Of a DNA stretch of 64,000 nucleotides, positions 46,426 through 55,561 are shown piece by piece (within the stretch, counting starts at the first letter, position 1; each line of letters starts with the position of its first letter). The position numbers were made by a program, and so were the translations under genes. The notes under the pieces are model-generated. The model was not told the DNA's origin. It did not search any database and was given only the letters and a program-made list of their open reading frames with translations. Source of the stretch: Paenibacillus thiaminolyticus (GTDB taxonomy: Bacteria > Bacillota > Bacilli > Paenibacillales > Paenibacillaceae); assembly GCF_007066085.1 (NCBI RefSeq), contig NZ_CP041405.1:5421001-5485000 (forward strand), read 5' to 3'.

Positions 46426-47382
46426 ATGATCGAGGACATTCGCCGTCGGCGGCAAGAACGAATTCGGGAAATCATCAGTCAAGAACAGCGATTATCCGAG
46501 GCGGAACCCCTGCATGAGGCCGGCACGTCCTTCCTGCCCGTCCAGCACATACGGCAGGAGCCGCCGATCACTCGGCCCGCCCAGACGACTGCACCTAGGA
46601 CGGTCGAGATTCCCGGAGATAGCGAAGAGATGGGCGGGCATTCTCCAATTCGCTTTGACGAGATGGAGATTCTCGCCGCCGATTCGACTGATCCGGAAAG
46701 GCTGTGGAAGGCATCGCAGCGGCAATGGCATGAACGCTACGGGTGGGAGCAGGAACGGAAAGGCGGGTTCTGGCGATCGTTCCGCACGCGAATTGTGCTG
46801 TCCGTCCTGCTGTTCGCCGCCGCGTTTGCGATTTTCCGCTTCCCTGCGGATTGGAATGAGCCGGCGCGGCAATGGATCGGAAGGAGTGTGACCGAGGAAA
46901 TGGACATGCGCCCGATCGCGGCCTGGTATGAACGGACGTTCTCCGGCTCGCCCTCCTTCATCCCGCTTTTCCAAGGGAATCGGAAGGAAGCGGCATCCGT
47001 TCAAGGGGGACTGTCGCTGCATCCCCCTGTCAAGGGGACGGTGCTGCAGCCGTTCGATATGAACGGCAACGGGATCCGGATTGCTGCCGATACCGGGGCT
47101 GCGGCGTATACCGAGGTAATGAGCGTGGCGACCGGACGGGTTACGGGAGTGAATCGCCGGGCCGAGGATGATATCCAGATTACGGTTCAGCATGCTTCGG
47201 GCGTGGTCAGTATATACGGCGGGCTCGCCGCCAGCGAAGTGAAGGTGAACGATTGGCTCGAGGAGGGAGAAGTTGTGGGCATGCTGGAAAGTCCGGCGGA
47301 AGACCGTACGGCGGCGCTCTATTTCGCTCTCTTACGGGATGGAGAGTACATTGATCCGACGGATGTGATTGCTTTTGATTAA
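46426..47382 (+). CDS. spoIVFA: SpoIVFA-like inhibitor of the SpoIVFB protease
   Basis: In sporulation SpoIVFA holds SpoIVFB inactive in the mother-cell membrane around the forespore until a forespore signal arrives. The 318 residues have a charged cytosolic N-terminal half, one membrane segment at about 124-142 (IVLSVLLFAAAFAIF), and a C-terminal M23-like beta domain (KGTVLQPFDMNGNGIRIAAD ... DWLEEGEVVGMLESP) that lacks the zinc-ligand motifs and so is probably non-catalytic, as in the family. A GGAAGGGATG site precedes ATG 46426. Its end overlaps the spoIVFB start. Confidence 0.92.
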   Translation: MIEDIRRRRQERIREIISQEQRLSEAEPLHEAGTSFLPVQHIRQEPPITRPAQTTAPRTVEIPGDSEEMGGHSPIRFDEMEILAADSTDPERLWKASQRQWHERYGWEQERKGGFWRSFRTRIVLSVLLFAAAFAIFRFPADWNEPARQWIGRSVTEEMDMRPIAAWYERTFSGSPSFIPLFQGNRKEAASVQGGLSLHPPVKGTVLQPFDMNGNGIRIAADTGAAAYTEVMSVATGRVTGVNRRAEDDIQITVQHASGVVSIYGGLAASEVKVNDWLEEGEVVGMLESPAEDRTAALYFALLRDGEYIDPTDVIAFD

Positions 47383-48235
47383 ATGGGGAGGAACCGTCTA
47401 TACGCTGCATCCTTTGTTCATCCTCCTGCTGGCCATGGCGGCCGTGACGGGTTATATTTTGGAGCTGCTTACCCTGTTCGTTATCGTGATTGTCCATGAA
47501 ATGGGGCATGTCACTGTGGCGCGCATGTTCGGCTGGACGATAACGGAAGTGAAGCTGCTGCCCTTCGGCGGCGTAGCGGAGACTGAAGACGGAAGTCTGG
47601 CTCCGGCCTGGCAAGAGTGGCTGGTCATGGCAGCAGGGCCGCTGCAGAACGGTATCATGATCGGACTTGCCCTATTATTTGAGCAGTGGGGGTGGTGGGA
47701 GAGCGCTTGGACGAACGATTTCATTCGAGCGAATGCGTTTATCGGATTGTTTAATTTGCTGCCGGTACTGCCGCTGGATGGCGGGCGCATGCTGCAAGCC
47801 GCCGCTTCGTTATGGTTCAGCTATTATAAGACACTGCTTATCGGGGCCAGAGTCAGCATGGCGGTGAGCGCTGCGATTGCGGTATACAGCATCATTCCGC
47901 TATTCACGGGCGGGAAAGTGAATTTGAACCTGCTCATGCTGGGACTCTTTCTTTTGTGGTCCAACTGGGAGGAGTGGAAGAACGTTCCTTACCGTTTCCT
48001 GCGCTTCCTGATGGCCCGTCCCGCCCGGCTGCGTAAATGGGAACGGAGCGGTTGCCTCGGCCGGCCGATCGTGGCGGAGAACGGCTGGCCGCTATCCGGG
48101 CTGCTGCGCTTGCTTCGCCGGGATGAATATCATTTTATTTATGTCATGGACCCGGAAGGGGCGATTAAGCGCATCATTCCCGAGCAGCGGGCGATTGATG
48201 CCTATTTCGACGAGCCCGGGGGGCGACGGAAGTAG
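47369..48235 (+). CDS. spoIVFB: SpoIVFB intramembrane metalloprotease (site-2 protease family)
   Basis: Cleaves pro-SigK within the membrane to activate late mother-cell transcription. The 288 residues have HEMGH in the membrane helix IVIVHEMGHVTVA and the third ligand in LPLDGGR. A C-terminal cytosolic CBS-like region is present (CLGRPIVAENGWPLSGLLRL). The start is TTG: 47369 or, more like the family (MIKWGGTVYTLHP), 47375. Both lie inside the end of spoIVFA, indicating translational coupling that matches the inhibitor and protease stoichiometry. Confidence 0.93.
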   Translation: MLLIKWGGTVYTLHPLFILLLAMAAVTGYILELLTLFVIVIVHEMGHVTVARMFGWTITEVKLLPFGGVAETEDGSLAPAWQEWLVMAAGPLQNGIMIGLALLFEQWGWWESAWTNDFIRANAFIGLFNLLPVLPLDGGRMLQAAASLWFSYYKTLLIGARVSMAVSAAIAVYSIIPLFTGGKVNLNLLMLGLFLLWSNWEEWKNVPYRFLRFLMARPARLRKWERSGCLGRPIVAENGWPLSGLLRLLRRDEYHFIYVMDPEGAIKRIIPEQRAIDAYFDEPGGRRK

Positions 48236-48309
48236 GCGCCCGGCGCAGTTGGGCGGGGCCCACTTCCATTTTTCTATTATTTTGATCGGAAAGCATATGG
48301 GTTTGGTAT

Positions 48310-48338
48310 GTTCACTGCCTCCTGCTTCATGTTACAAT
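48310..48338 (+). promoter_or_regulatory. Possible promoter of the RNase E/G gene
   Basis: An extended -10 TG-T-TACAAT (-10 at 48333-48338), with a weak TTCACT-like -35 near 48311, 33 bases before the start codon. Confidence 0.4.
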
Positions 48339-48370
48339 GGAAGATGACGCGCTGTAGCAGAGGTGATACC

Positions 48371-49618
48371 ATGAAACAAATGATTGTTCACTGCGAGGAA
48401 CAAATCACGCAAATGGCATTGTTGGAACATGGTCGGCTCGTCGAATATGCAGTCGAACAAGCCACGGGAACTACGTCGGTCGGAAGCTTTTACAAGGGCC
48501 GCGTAGTGAATGTTCTTCCGGGAATGCAGGCTGCATTTGTGGACATCGGTCAGAAGAAGAACGCATTTCTGTATGTTGATGATTGTTTGCACCCGCATTT
48601 GGAGAAGCAGCCGAAGCAGAAACCTCCAATAACCAGCTTGCTTCGAGTTGGACAGGAGCTTATCGTCCAAGTGATGAAGGAGGCGCTGGGGGGCAAGGGC
48701 GCCCGTGTGACGACCCATTACTCGCTGCCAGGCCGCTATTCGGTCTATATGCCTAACGCCGATTATATCGGAGTATCCAAGAAGATTGAGCAGGAAGCGG
48801 AACGAACCCGCCTGAAGCAGCTTGCTGAAGAGCTGCGCGAGAACGAGGAAGGCATGATTATCCGCACCGTGGCGGAGGGAGAGTCGCGAGAGACGCTGCA
48901 TGGCGACATCGAGACGCTCCGCGAGCTGTGGAACCGGATTACGCTTCGTTCGGCGCAAGCGGAAGCGCCTGCCCTGCTGCACCATGATCTGAACATGGTG
49001 GAGCGGCTGGTGCGGGACGCGTTCTCGCGGGATGTCGATCAACTGCTGATCGACAATGTCCGCCAAGCCGAGCGGTTACATACATTCGTCCGATCGGTCG
49101 CCCCTGATTTGGAGAACCGGATTCATACGTATAAGGAAGCGGAGCCGCTGTTCCGGCGGTATCATGTCCAAGAACAGCTGGACAAGGCGTTCCAGCGCAA
49201 AACTTGGCTGGAAAGCGGCGGCTATTTGGTATGGGACCAGACGGAAGCTTTAACCGTTGTTGATGTGAACACGGGGAAATATACGGGGACAAGCCATCTC
49301 GAAGAGACCGTGTATCTTACGAATATGGAAGCTGCGGAGGAAATCGCGCGTCTCATCCGTCTGCGGGATATCGGAGGCATCATCATTGTCGATTTCATCG
49401 ACATGGATACGGAAGAGCATCGCCAACACGTGGTCGAACGGCTGGAGACGATGATGAAGAAAGACAGGACGAAATGTCTGGTCGTCGGCTGGACGAAGCT
49501 TGGCTTGCTGGAGCTGACCCGCAAAAAAGTGCGGGAACAGGTGATGAACCAGTTCCTGCAGCCATGTTCCTCATGCGGGGGAAGCGGATGGGAGCCGGCA
49601 CAAATTCCTAACCGTTAA
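48371..49618 (+). CDS. rng: Ribonuclease E/G family endoribonuclease
   Basis: The 415 residues start at ATG 48371 (MKQMIVHCEEQITQMALLEH) after AGAGGTG. An S1-type domain (about 35-120, VGSFYKGRVVNVLPGMQAAF) is followed by the RNase H-like/DNase I-like catalytic core with the magnesium aspartates in ALTVVDVNTGKYTG and GIIIVDFIDM. The zinc-link pair is CSSCGGSG at the C-terminus. Single-strand-specific, 5'-end-sensitive RNase for rRNA or mRNA processing. The long RNase E tail is absent, so RNase G-like. The position before rplU recalls many clostridial and proteobacterial genomes; Bacillus subtilis lacks this gene. Confidence 0.93.
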   Translation: MKQMIVHCEEQITQMALLEHGRLVEYAVEQATGTTSVGSFYKGRVVNVLPGMQAAFVDIGQKKNAFLYVDDCLHPHLEKQPKQKPPITSLLRVGQELIVQVMKEALGGKGARVTTHYSLPGRYSVYMPNADYIGVSKKIEQEAERTRLKQLAEELRENEEGMIIRTVAEGESRETLHGDIETLRELWNRITLRSAQAEAPALLHHDLNMVERLVRDAFSRDVDQLLIDNVRQAERLHTFVRSVAPDLENRIHTYKEAEPLFRRYHVQEQLDKAFQRKTWLESGGYLVWDQTEALTVVDVNTGKYTGTSHLEETVYLTNMEAAEEIARLIRLRDIGGIIIVDFIDMDTEEHRQHVVERLETMMKKDRTKCLVVGWTKLGLLELTRKKVREQVMNQFLQPCSSCGGSGWEPAQIPNR

Positions 49619-49632
49619 AGGAACGCAAAAGG

Positions 49633-49661
49633 TTGTATTTTGTAATCAATTGTGCTACAAT
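49633..49661 (+). promoter_or_regulatory. Promoter of rplU-prp-rpmA
   Basis: TTGTAT (49633-49638), 17-bp spacer, TGC-TACAAT (49656-49661), an extended -10. Confidence 0.75.
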
Positions 49662-49669
49662 CTATAAGT

Positions 49670-49785
49670 ATGTGTCTAGTGAAGTTGCTTACACATGCTG
49701 TAACCGCTCCGGACAGGTTCCAAGCATGAGGCTGCGAGCAGCGTCATCACCTGATTCAGGCGAGTCTGAGACATGAGGAGGTGCA
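49670..49785 (+). promoter_or_regulatory. Structured L21-type ribosomal protein leader
   Basis: About 115 bases of 5' untranslated RNA lie between the promoter and rplU. They contain short pairable elements (GCAGCGTC region, CCTGATTCAGG at about 49750-49760) and resemble the L21 leader found upstream of rplU in Bacilli, thought to mediate autoregulation. The assignment is by position and length; I have not matched the covariance model. Confidence 0.5.
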
Positions 49786-49790
49786 ACACA

Positions 49791-50102
49791 ATGTATGCAA
49801 TTATCGAAACTGGCGGCAAGCAGTACAAAGTTCAAGCGGGCGATGTATTGTACATCGAGAAGCTGAACGCTGCAGAAGGCGACAGCGTAACATTCGACCG
49901 CGTATTGGCGGTATCGAAGGACGGCGGCCTCGTTACAGGAACACCGGTTGTATCCGGCGCTGCGGTAACGGCGAAGGTAGAGAAGCATGGAAAAGGCGCG
50001 AAAATTGTCGTGTACAAGTACAAAGCGAAAAAGAACTACCGTCGCAAGCAAGGTCATCGCCAACCGTACACAAAAGTAACGATCGAGAACATTCAGGCGT
50101 AA
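49791..50102 (+). CDS. rplU: 50S ribosomal protein L21
   Basis: The 103 residues start at ATG 49791 ([18 protein letters not shown]) after GAGGAGGTG. The C-terminal signature [18 protein letters not shown] binds 23S rRNA. It is first of the L21-Prp-L27 operon and preceded by a structured leader. Confidence 0.97.
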   Translation: MYAIIETGGKQYKVQAGDVLYIEKLNAAEGDSVTFDRVLAVSKDGGLVTGTPVVSGAAVTAKVEKHGKGAKIVVYKYKAKKNYRRKQGHRQPYTKVTIENIQA

Positions 50103-50112
50103 GAGGTGCCGG

Positions 50113-50448
50113 ATGATTCACGTTACAGTTAGGCGGAAGCCGGATCGATCTATCGCGGGCTTCTCGATTGAGGGCCATGCGGAATATGCTCCCCATGGAG
50201 AGGACATCGTATGTGCAGGTGTCTCTGCCGTGTCGGTGGGCGCAGTCAATGCCATTGAAGCTCTGACTGGCGTTGAACTGGAGTGCGAGATGAAGGACGG
50301 CTTCTTGAGCGGAACGGTTCCGTTCATCGAGCGGAAGGACATTGAAGCTCAGGTTCAGCTGCTGCTGGAATCGATGATCATTGGGTTGCAAAGTATCGAA
50401 GCTTCATACGAATCGTATCTTCAAATAGAAGAACTAATGACAACATAA
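50113..50448 (+). CDS. prp: Prp, cysteine protease that processes ribosomal protein L27
   Basis: The 111 residues carry the catalytic His22 ([10 protein letters not shown]) and Cys34 ([11 protein letters not shown]). In Firmicutes, Prp removes an N-terminal extension from L27. The adjacent rpmA product has exactly such an extension, so the pair is functionally consistent. It starts 10 bases after rplU behind AAGAGGTG and is followed 14 bases later by rpmA. Confidence 0.95.
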   Translation: MIHVTVRRKPDRSIAGFSIEGHAEYAPHGEDIVCAGVSAVSVGAVNAIEALTGVELECEMKDGFLSGTVPFIERKDIEAQVQLLLESMIIGLQSIEASYESYLQIEELMTT

Positions 50449-50462
50449 AGGAGGTAGACAAC

Positions 50463-50774
50463 ATGTTGAAACTGAATCTTCAGTTGTTCGCATCCAAGAA
50501 GGGCGTAGGCTCCACGAAGAACGGCCGTGACAGTATTTCCAAGCGTCTTGGCGTGAAGCGCGCCGACGGCCAAGTGGTTACAGCCGGCAGCATCTTGGTC
50601 CGCCAACGCGGCACGAAGGTCCATCCAGGCAACAACGTGGGCATCGGTAAAGATGACACGCTGTTCGCAAAAGTGGAAGGCGTCGTGAAGTTCGAACGAT
50701 GGGGTCGCGACCGTAAAAAAGTGAGCGTCTACCCGGTGGAAGCTGCACCTGTTGCAGCAGCTGTGGAGAACTAA
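50463..50774 (+). CDS. rpmA: 50S ribosomal protein L27 with N-terminal extension
   Basis: The 103 residues begin [20 protein letters not shown]. The conserved L27 N-terminus that reaches the peptidyl-transferase centre starts after LQLFA, the motif cut by Prp in Staphylococcus and relatives (established knowledge). The L27 core [17 protein letters not shown] is intact. AAAGGAGG precedes ATG 50463. Confidence 0.97.
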   Translation: MLKLNLQLFASKKGVGSTKNGRDSISKRLGVKRADGQVVTAGSILVRQRGTKVHPGNNVGIGKDDTLFAKVEGVVKFERWGRDRKKVSVYPVEAAPVAAAVEN

Positions 50775-50786
50775 GATGATAGAAGA

Positions 50787-50816
50787 AACCCTCGGTTAGT
50801 GCCGGGGGTTTTTTTT
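50787..50816 (+). terminator. Rho-independent terminator of the rplU operon
   Basis: Stem AACCCTCGG (50787-50795) with CCGGGGGTT (50802-50810, one wobble pair) and a run of eight T. Confidence 0.9.
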
Positions 50817-50927
50817 AACCGGCTGCGGTTCATTTTTCTTGGACGCCTTCCCTTGCGCATGATATACTGAAGATTGGGGAGTTTGTACATAAATGGAAGA
50901 ATGGAATGATGAACGGGGAGCCGGAAT

Positions 50928-51683
50928 ATGAATAGTTTGCGATTGAAGCTAGGAGGCTGCATCGCGGCAGCGGCCGTATGCGCCGTCATTGTCATTGGAT
51001 GGCCTTTATCATTCACTTGGAGATTCGTGCTTATTCTCGTCATGGCGGTGATGCTGAGCCTGTGCGGGTTCTTGTTATACCGGGAAGAGCGGATGCGGCG
51101 GAAGCGTGTAGAGCGTTCGCTGGCGACATCTGCCCTCGAGCTGATGAACCATCAGCGCCATGACTGGATGAATGATCTGCAGTTGGTGTATGGTTACGTT
51201 CGATTGAAGAAGTTCGATAAATTGCCGGAATGTGTAGAGACTATAAAAGAGCGAATGGCGGAGGAGAGCCGGATTGCCAAGCTTGGCGTGCCGGAGCTGG
51301 TGATGTTCCTGATGCAGCAGCGGCTGTCAGGGAGCATGATGCCGCTCCGAATCGAGATGCCGGAACCGATTGAATTGAACCGGATGGACTTGTCCGTCGA
51401 TCCGTGCAAGTTGGCCGAGTCGGTCATGGCTTCGGTTCAAACGTTTCGCTTTGCGGCAAAGGCGCATCATGACGGAATGAATCCGCTTAGCGTCGAATTT
51501 GCCAAGGAGGCCGGCCGGCTCGTCATTCGTTATCAATACGAAGGCATCTTATTGAATCCGGATGAAGTGGAATCCAAATTGAAGCATATCGCGTCTGTAG
51601 GCGGCCTGCGGCTGGAGCAATCGTCAGCGCAGCAGAACGAAGAGCACGAAGCCTACCGGATTGTCGTGCCTTGCAACGCATAA
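50928..51683 (+). CDS. spo0B: Spo0B-like sporulation phosphotransferase with N-terminal membrane segments
   Basis: Relays phosphate from Spo0F to Spo0A. The 251 residues contain the dimerisation helix motif HQRHDWMNDLQLVYGYVRL; His78 aligns with the phosphorylated His30 of Bacillus Spo0B. The C-terminal domain is a degenerate GHKL-like fold without ATP motifs. Unlike the 192-residue soluble Bacillus protein, this one has two hydrophobic segments (about 8-24 and 33-50), so it is probably membrane-bound. GGGGAG precedes ATG 50928. It keeps the position directly before obg, 12 bases away. Confidence 0.85.
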   Translation: MNSLRLKLGGCIAAAAVCAVIVIGWPLSFTWRFVLILVMAVMLSLCGFLLYREERMRRKRVERSLATSALELMNHQRHDWMNDLQLVYGYVRLKKFDKLPECVETIKERMAEESRIAKLGVPELVMFLMQQRLSGSMMPLRIEMPEPIELNRMDLSVDPCKLAESVMASVQTFRFAAKAHHDGMNPLSVEFAKEAGRLVIRYQYEGILLNPDEVESKLKHIASVGGLRLEQSSAQQNEEHEAYRIVVPCNA

Positions 51684-51695
51684 TGGGGTGACAGC

Positions 51696-53009
51696 ATGTT
51701 TGTAGATAAGACGAAAATATACGTTAAAGGCGGGGATGGCGGCGATGGTCTCGTCGCGTTCCGCCGGGAGAAGTATGTTGCGATGGGCGGACCAGCCGGC
51801 GGCGATGGAGGGCATGGCGGCGACGTCATTTTCCGGGTTGACGAGGGGTTGCGTACACTGGTCGATTTTCGCTACCAGAAGCACTTCAAGGCGAGCCGCG
51901 GAGAAAAGGGGCGGAACAAGAGCCAGCATGGCGCCAACGCAGAGCATATGATTGTCCGGGTCCCGCCGGGAACGGTCGTGATCGATGATGATACGCAGGA
52001 AGTTATCGCTGATCTGACCCGTAACGGGCAAGAGGTTGTTGTCGCCAAGGGCGGACGCGGAGGCCGAGGAAATATGCGCTTCGCGACTCCGGCGAATCCG
52101 GCGCCGGAGCTGGCGGAGCATGGAGAAGAAGGCCAGGAGCGCTGGGTTGTGCTTGAGCTGAAGGTGATGGCGGATGTCGGCCTGGTCGGCTTCCCGAGCG
52201 TCGGAAAATCGACGCTGCTGTCCGTCGTCTCGGGCGCGAAGCCGAAGATCGGGGCCTATCATTTCACGACGATTACCCCGAATCTGGGGGTCGTTGACAT
52301 CGGGGACGGACGAAGCTTCGTCATGGCGGACCTGCCGGGCCTTATCGAGGGTGCTAGCGAAGGAGTCGGATTGGGACATGAATTTCTGCGCCATATTGAG
52401 CGTACCCGGATTATTATCCACGTTGTGGACATGGCGGGAACCGAGGGGCGAGATCCGTTCGACGATTGGGTCAAAATTAACGATGAATTGAGACAATATA
52501 ACGAGAAGCTGGCGGAACGCCCGCAGATCGTGGCGGCGAACAAAATGGACATGCCTCAGGCGGAGGAGAACCTGGAAGCGTTCCGCGAGCAGGTGCGGGC
52601 GCTGAAGGGCGACGAGATCGAGATTATGCCGATCTCCTCCTTGACGAAGCAGGGAATCCAGGAGCTGCTCTACAAGGCTATGGATATGCTGGAACGTCTT
52701 CCAGAGACTCATGTCGAAGAGGTCGCAGACGTTGAGGAGCGCAAAATCTACCGCTACAAGAAGAAAGAAGAGAAGCCTTCCTTTACGATTCGGCGAGAGA
52801 ATGACACATTCATCGTCGAGAGCGAGGCGATTGAAGGCATGTTGAAGCGGATGCAGATGACATCGCATGATGCGATTCTCCGGTTCGCGCGAACGCTTCG
52901 CCGGATGGGGGTAGACGAAGAACTGCGCAAGCGCGGCGCAGAGGATGGCACCATCATCCGGATCGGCGACTTCGAATTCGAATTCGTCGAAGGCAGCAGC
53001 TATTACTGA
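51696..53009 (+). CDS. obg: Obg/CgtA GTPase
   Basis: Essential GTPase of late 50S assembly and stress control; in Bacillus it is also needed for Spo0A activation. The 437 residues comprise the glycine-rich Obg domain ([19 protein letters not shown] ... [15 protein letters not shown]), a G domain ([33 protein letters not shown]), and a C-terminal OCT domain (ending [13 protein letters not shown]). It directly follows spo0B, as in Bacillus. Confidence 0.97.
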   Translation: MFVDKTKIYVKGGDGGDGLVAFRREKYVAMGGPAGGDGGHGGDVIFRVDEGLRTLVDFRYQKHFKASRGEKGRNKSQHGANAEHMIVRVPPGTVVIDDDTQEVIADLTRNGQEVVVAKGGRGGRGNMRFATPANPAPELAEHGEEGQERWVVLELKVMADVGLVGFPSVGKSTLLSVVSGAKPKIGAYHFTTITPNLGVVDIGDGRSFVMADLPGLIEGASEGVGLGHEFLRHIERTRIIIHVVDMAGTEGRDPFDDWVKINDELRQYNEKLAERPQIVAANKMDMPQAEENLEAFREQVRALKGDEIEIMPISSLTKQGIQELLYKAMDMLERLPETHVEEVADVEERKIYRYKKKEEKPSFTIRRENDTFIVESEAIEGMLKRMQMTSHDAILRFARTLRRMGVDEELRKRGAEDGTIIRIGDFEFEFVEGSSYY

Positions 53010-53021
53010 TGACATGAAGGA

Positions 53022-53056
53022 GACCGCATGCCTTTGAACAGGCATGCGGTCTTTTC
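53022..53056 (+). terminator. Rho-independent terminator of spo0B-obg
   Basis: A perfect 12-bp stem (GACCGCATGCCT 53022-53033 with AGGCATGCGGTC 53040-53051), then TTTT. Confidence 0.88.
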
Positions 53057-53060
53057 GCTG

Positions 53061-53921
53061 TTATCCCTGCGCCGGTGAAGGGGTATCATGCGCATCCAGC
53101 TTCGCGAGATCTTCCGGAGTGAGACGAAGCCGGGCGGCCTGAGCGTTGTCGCGGATCGATTCCGGCCGGGTCGCTCCGGGAATCGGGATCAACTGCGGGA
53201 AGCGGGCCATCATCCACGCCAGCACGATCTGGTATGGGCTCGCCTCATAGGCGCTGGCCAGATCTTGGAGAAGCTGATCATGCCGCAGTCTGGACGATTG
53301 CCCCGGGCCGCCGAACGGGCTGTAAGCGACGAACAGAATCCGGCGCGACTCGCAGAAGGTTAGTACGTCCAAGGAGCTTCGGTCGAACAAGTGGTAACGG
53401 TTCTGGACCGCCGCTACGCCGGCGATGTCCAAGGCCGCCTCGCATTCGGCAACCGACACGTTGGACAGGCCCAGATGCTCGATCTTGCCTTCCTCCTGCA
53501 GGCGGCTCAATTCTCCGAACGATTCCTCGAACGGAACCTCCGGATCCGGGGCATGCAAATAATACAGCGGATGCACGTCCCGCCGCAGCAGGGTGAGACT
53601 GCGTTCGCATGCGGCTCGCAGCGATCGCGGATGTGCGCTCCGGGTCCATGCGCCGTCCGGGCGGGCGAGCCCGGACTTAGTGGCAATCACGCACCCGGGG
53701 ACTGGCGGCAGCGCCTCTGCGAATAACTCCTCGTTATGACCGAGATCATGCTCGTTCAAGCTGTATGTATCTGCCGTGTCGAAGAAAGTGATGCCGTTCT
53801 CCCAGGCTTCCTTAATCGTCTTCAGGGCACGTTCTCGATCCGGTCTTCCCGGTACGGAGAGCGGAGCTCCGCCGAAGCCGATCGCCGAGATTCGGTAGGA
53901 ACCCAATTGTTTGTCCTGCAT
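53061..53921 (-). CDS. Aldo/keto reductase
   Basis: A 286-residue TIM-barrel NADPH oxidoreductase. Asp and Tyr are in FFDTADTYSLNEHDLGHNEE, Lys in VIATKSGLARPDG and His in PLYYLHAPDPEV. Start ATG 53921 after GCAGGTGG; an in-frame TTG just before it is less likely. It lies on the strand opposite its neighbours, convergent with obg and divergent from the GntR/LacI-type regulator at 54168, which may control it. Substrate unknown. Confidence 0.9.
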   Translation of the reverse strand: MQDKQLGSYRISAIGFGGAPLSVPGRPDRERALKTIKEAWENGITFFDTADTYSLNEHDLGHNEELFAEALPPVPGCVIATKSGLARPDGAWTRSAHPRSLRAACERSLTLLRRDVHPLYYLHAPDPEVPFEESFGELSRLQEEGKIEHLGLSNVSVAECEAALDIAGVAAVQNRYHLFDRSSLDVLTFCESRRILFVAYSPFGGPGQSSRLRHDQLLQDLASAYEASPYQIVLAWMMARFPQLIPIPGATRPESIRDNAQAARLRLTPEDLAKLDAHDTPSPAQG

Positions 53922-54167
53922 CAATATCCACCTGCCTTGTCATTATTCATTCCGGACCGATGCTACTGGAAAACATGATAGGTTTGTATACTAGTACGTC
54001 CGTAATGGGAAAAAGTTCCGGTTGAATGGGGTTATCGTCGACTCGTAAAGGGATGGGGAAACAGGGTATGCCTTTGTCTTGCTGCACGACATGATATCCT
54101 ATAATATGGTGCTAGCAGCAGCTTTATAGCATGTACAATTCAGTATGAAGCGGAGAAGTGAACAACT

Positions 54168-55307
54168 GTGGAACCGGGAAACAAACCGTTATACGCTCTC
54201 ATCATAGATGACATAAAGCGGAAAATAGAAGAGGGGATGTATACTGTCCATCAGCAGATTCCGACCGAAATGGAGCTGGCCTATCAGTTCGGGGTGAGCC
54301 GCATTACCTCCAAGCGCGCCCTGCTTGAGTTGGAACGGGGCGGATATATTTACCGCAAGCGGGGGAGCGGCAGCTACGTCAAGGAACGAGCCGGGGACAA
54401 GGAACCCTTCCTTGGCGGCACATCCAGTGCGCCGCAGCGTATCATCTCGATGATCCTGCCTTATATGGCGGCGAATGGACACTTGGATTACATGAGAGGG
54501 GCAACAGAATATTTGGAGAGCAAGGGATATTATTTGAGCATTCATTGTACAGACTGGAATCCGGAGAAGGAGAAGGAACTGCTGACACGCCTTCCGAAGC
54601 ATGGATTTTCGGGCATCATTTTGTATCCGATCAGCTCCATTCACAACATGGAGGTCCTGAATCTTCAATACATCGACCAATATCCGATTGTGACGATGGA
54701 CCAATATTACGACAGCATCCCGGTGCCGAGTGTCTGTTCCGATAATTTCCGGGGCGGATACATCGCGGCCCAAAGATTGATTGAGCTGGGGCATCGGCGC
54801 ATTGCCTTCGTGTCAAGCATCGGAATCGAGTACCGGAGTTCGGTTCGCGATCGCTATTTTGGCTACTGTCAGGCGCTCAAGGACGGCGGCCTTCCAAGCG
54901 ATGCCGAACTGGTCATCACCGATTTCTACCGGCAGGTGAACGAGGAGAATAAGGAAGCATTCTACACGGAAATGATCCAGTTTCTCCTGGGAAGAAAAGC
55001 GACGGCGATTCAAGCCGAGCATGACGAACTGGCGCTTGATCTGCTGAAAGTGTGCTTGGGCTCAAATATACAGGTGCCGGAGCAGCTGTCGCTCGTCGGA
55101 TTCGACGACGAGGAAGTGTCGCGGCATTTCGAAGTTCCGCTCGCGACGGTGCTGCAAAACAAATACGAGATTGGACGGCGGGCAGCGGAAGCGGTCATTG
55201 ATCTGCTCGAAGAGCGCAAGCTAGCGGTGAAGCGGATGCTTATCCCGATTATGCTGCAGGAGAGGCAATCGATTGGCCCCTTAGCTGGGGAGCGACTAAT
55301 GTTGTAA
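54168..55307 (+). CDS. GntR/LacI hybrid transcription regulator (AraR-like)
   Basis: The 379 residues have an N-terminal GntR winged helix (about 1-70, PTEMELAYQFGVSRITSKRA) joined to a LacI-type sugar-binding domain (about 90-370, ISMILPYMAANGHLDYMRG ... LSLVGFDDEEVSRHFEVPL). This architecture is that of AraR and similar repressors, which respond to sugars. Start GTG 54168 after GGAGAAGTG. No sugar-metabolism operon is adjacent; the divergent aldo/keto reductase is the only candidate local target. A terminator follows. Confidence 0.9.
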   Translation: MEPGNKPLYALIIDDIKRKIEEGMYTVHQQIPTEMELAYQFGVSRITSKRALLELERGGYIYRKRGSGSYVKERAGDKEPFLGGTSSAPQRIISMILPYMAANGHLDYMRGATEYLESKGYYLSIHCTDWNPEKEKELLTRLPKHGFSGIILYPISSIHNMEVLNLQYIDQYPIVTMDQYYDSIPVPSVCSDNFRGGYIAAQRLIELGHRRIAFVSSIGIEYRSSVRDRYFGYCQALKDGGLPSDAELVITDFYRQVNEENKEAFYTEMIQFLLGRKATAIQAEHDELALDLLKVCLGSNIQVPEQLSLVGFDDEEVSRHFEVPLATVLQNKYEIGRRAAEAVIDLLEERKLAVKRMLIPIMLQERQSIGPLAGERLML

Positions 55308-55335
55308 GCGGAATCATGACGGTGCGGAAGCCACA

Positions 55336-55388
55336 AGCCTTTTACAGAACAGCCAGGGAAACGGTTCAACAAGTAAAAGGCTCTTTGT
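55336..55388 (+). terminator. Terminator of the regulator gene
   Basis: AGCCTTTTAC (55336-55345) pairs exactly with GTAAAAGGCT (55373-55382), followed by CTTTG. The loop is 27 nt long, so it is moderate. Confidence 0.55.
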
Positions 55389-55488
55389 GATGCCATGAAA
55401 AAATTTCATTGATAACGAAGGAAAAGGCATTGATTTGATTCAAATTCGTGTATAATGAATCCAATTTCAATTGTTGGCTCATCTCCTA

Positions 55489-55518
55489 TTGCCAATTCGC
55501 ATACGAATCCGCTATAAT
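55489..55518 (+). promoter_or_regulatory. Promoter of the ACT-hom-thrCB-pheA operon
   Basis: TTGCCA (55489-55494), 18-bp spacer, TATAAT (55513-55518), 43 bases before the first start codon. A second TATAAT at 55451-55456 with TTGATT 15 bases ahead may be a weaker upstream promoter. Confidence 0.7.
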
Positions 55519-55561
55519 GTCCTCTATAAGAAAACAAAAGTCTTTTTGCGGAGGACTGCAA

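Noticed and set aside
46163..46429. 88-codon frame ending in the spoIVFA start
   Set aside because: Lies within diverged repeat copies, has no convincing binding site, and the spoIVFA start has its own.
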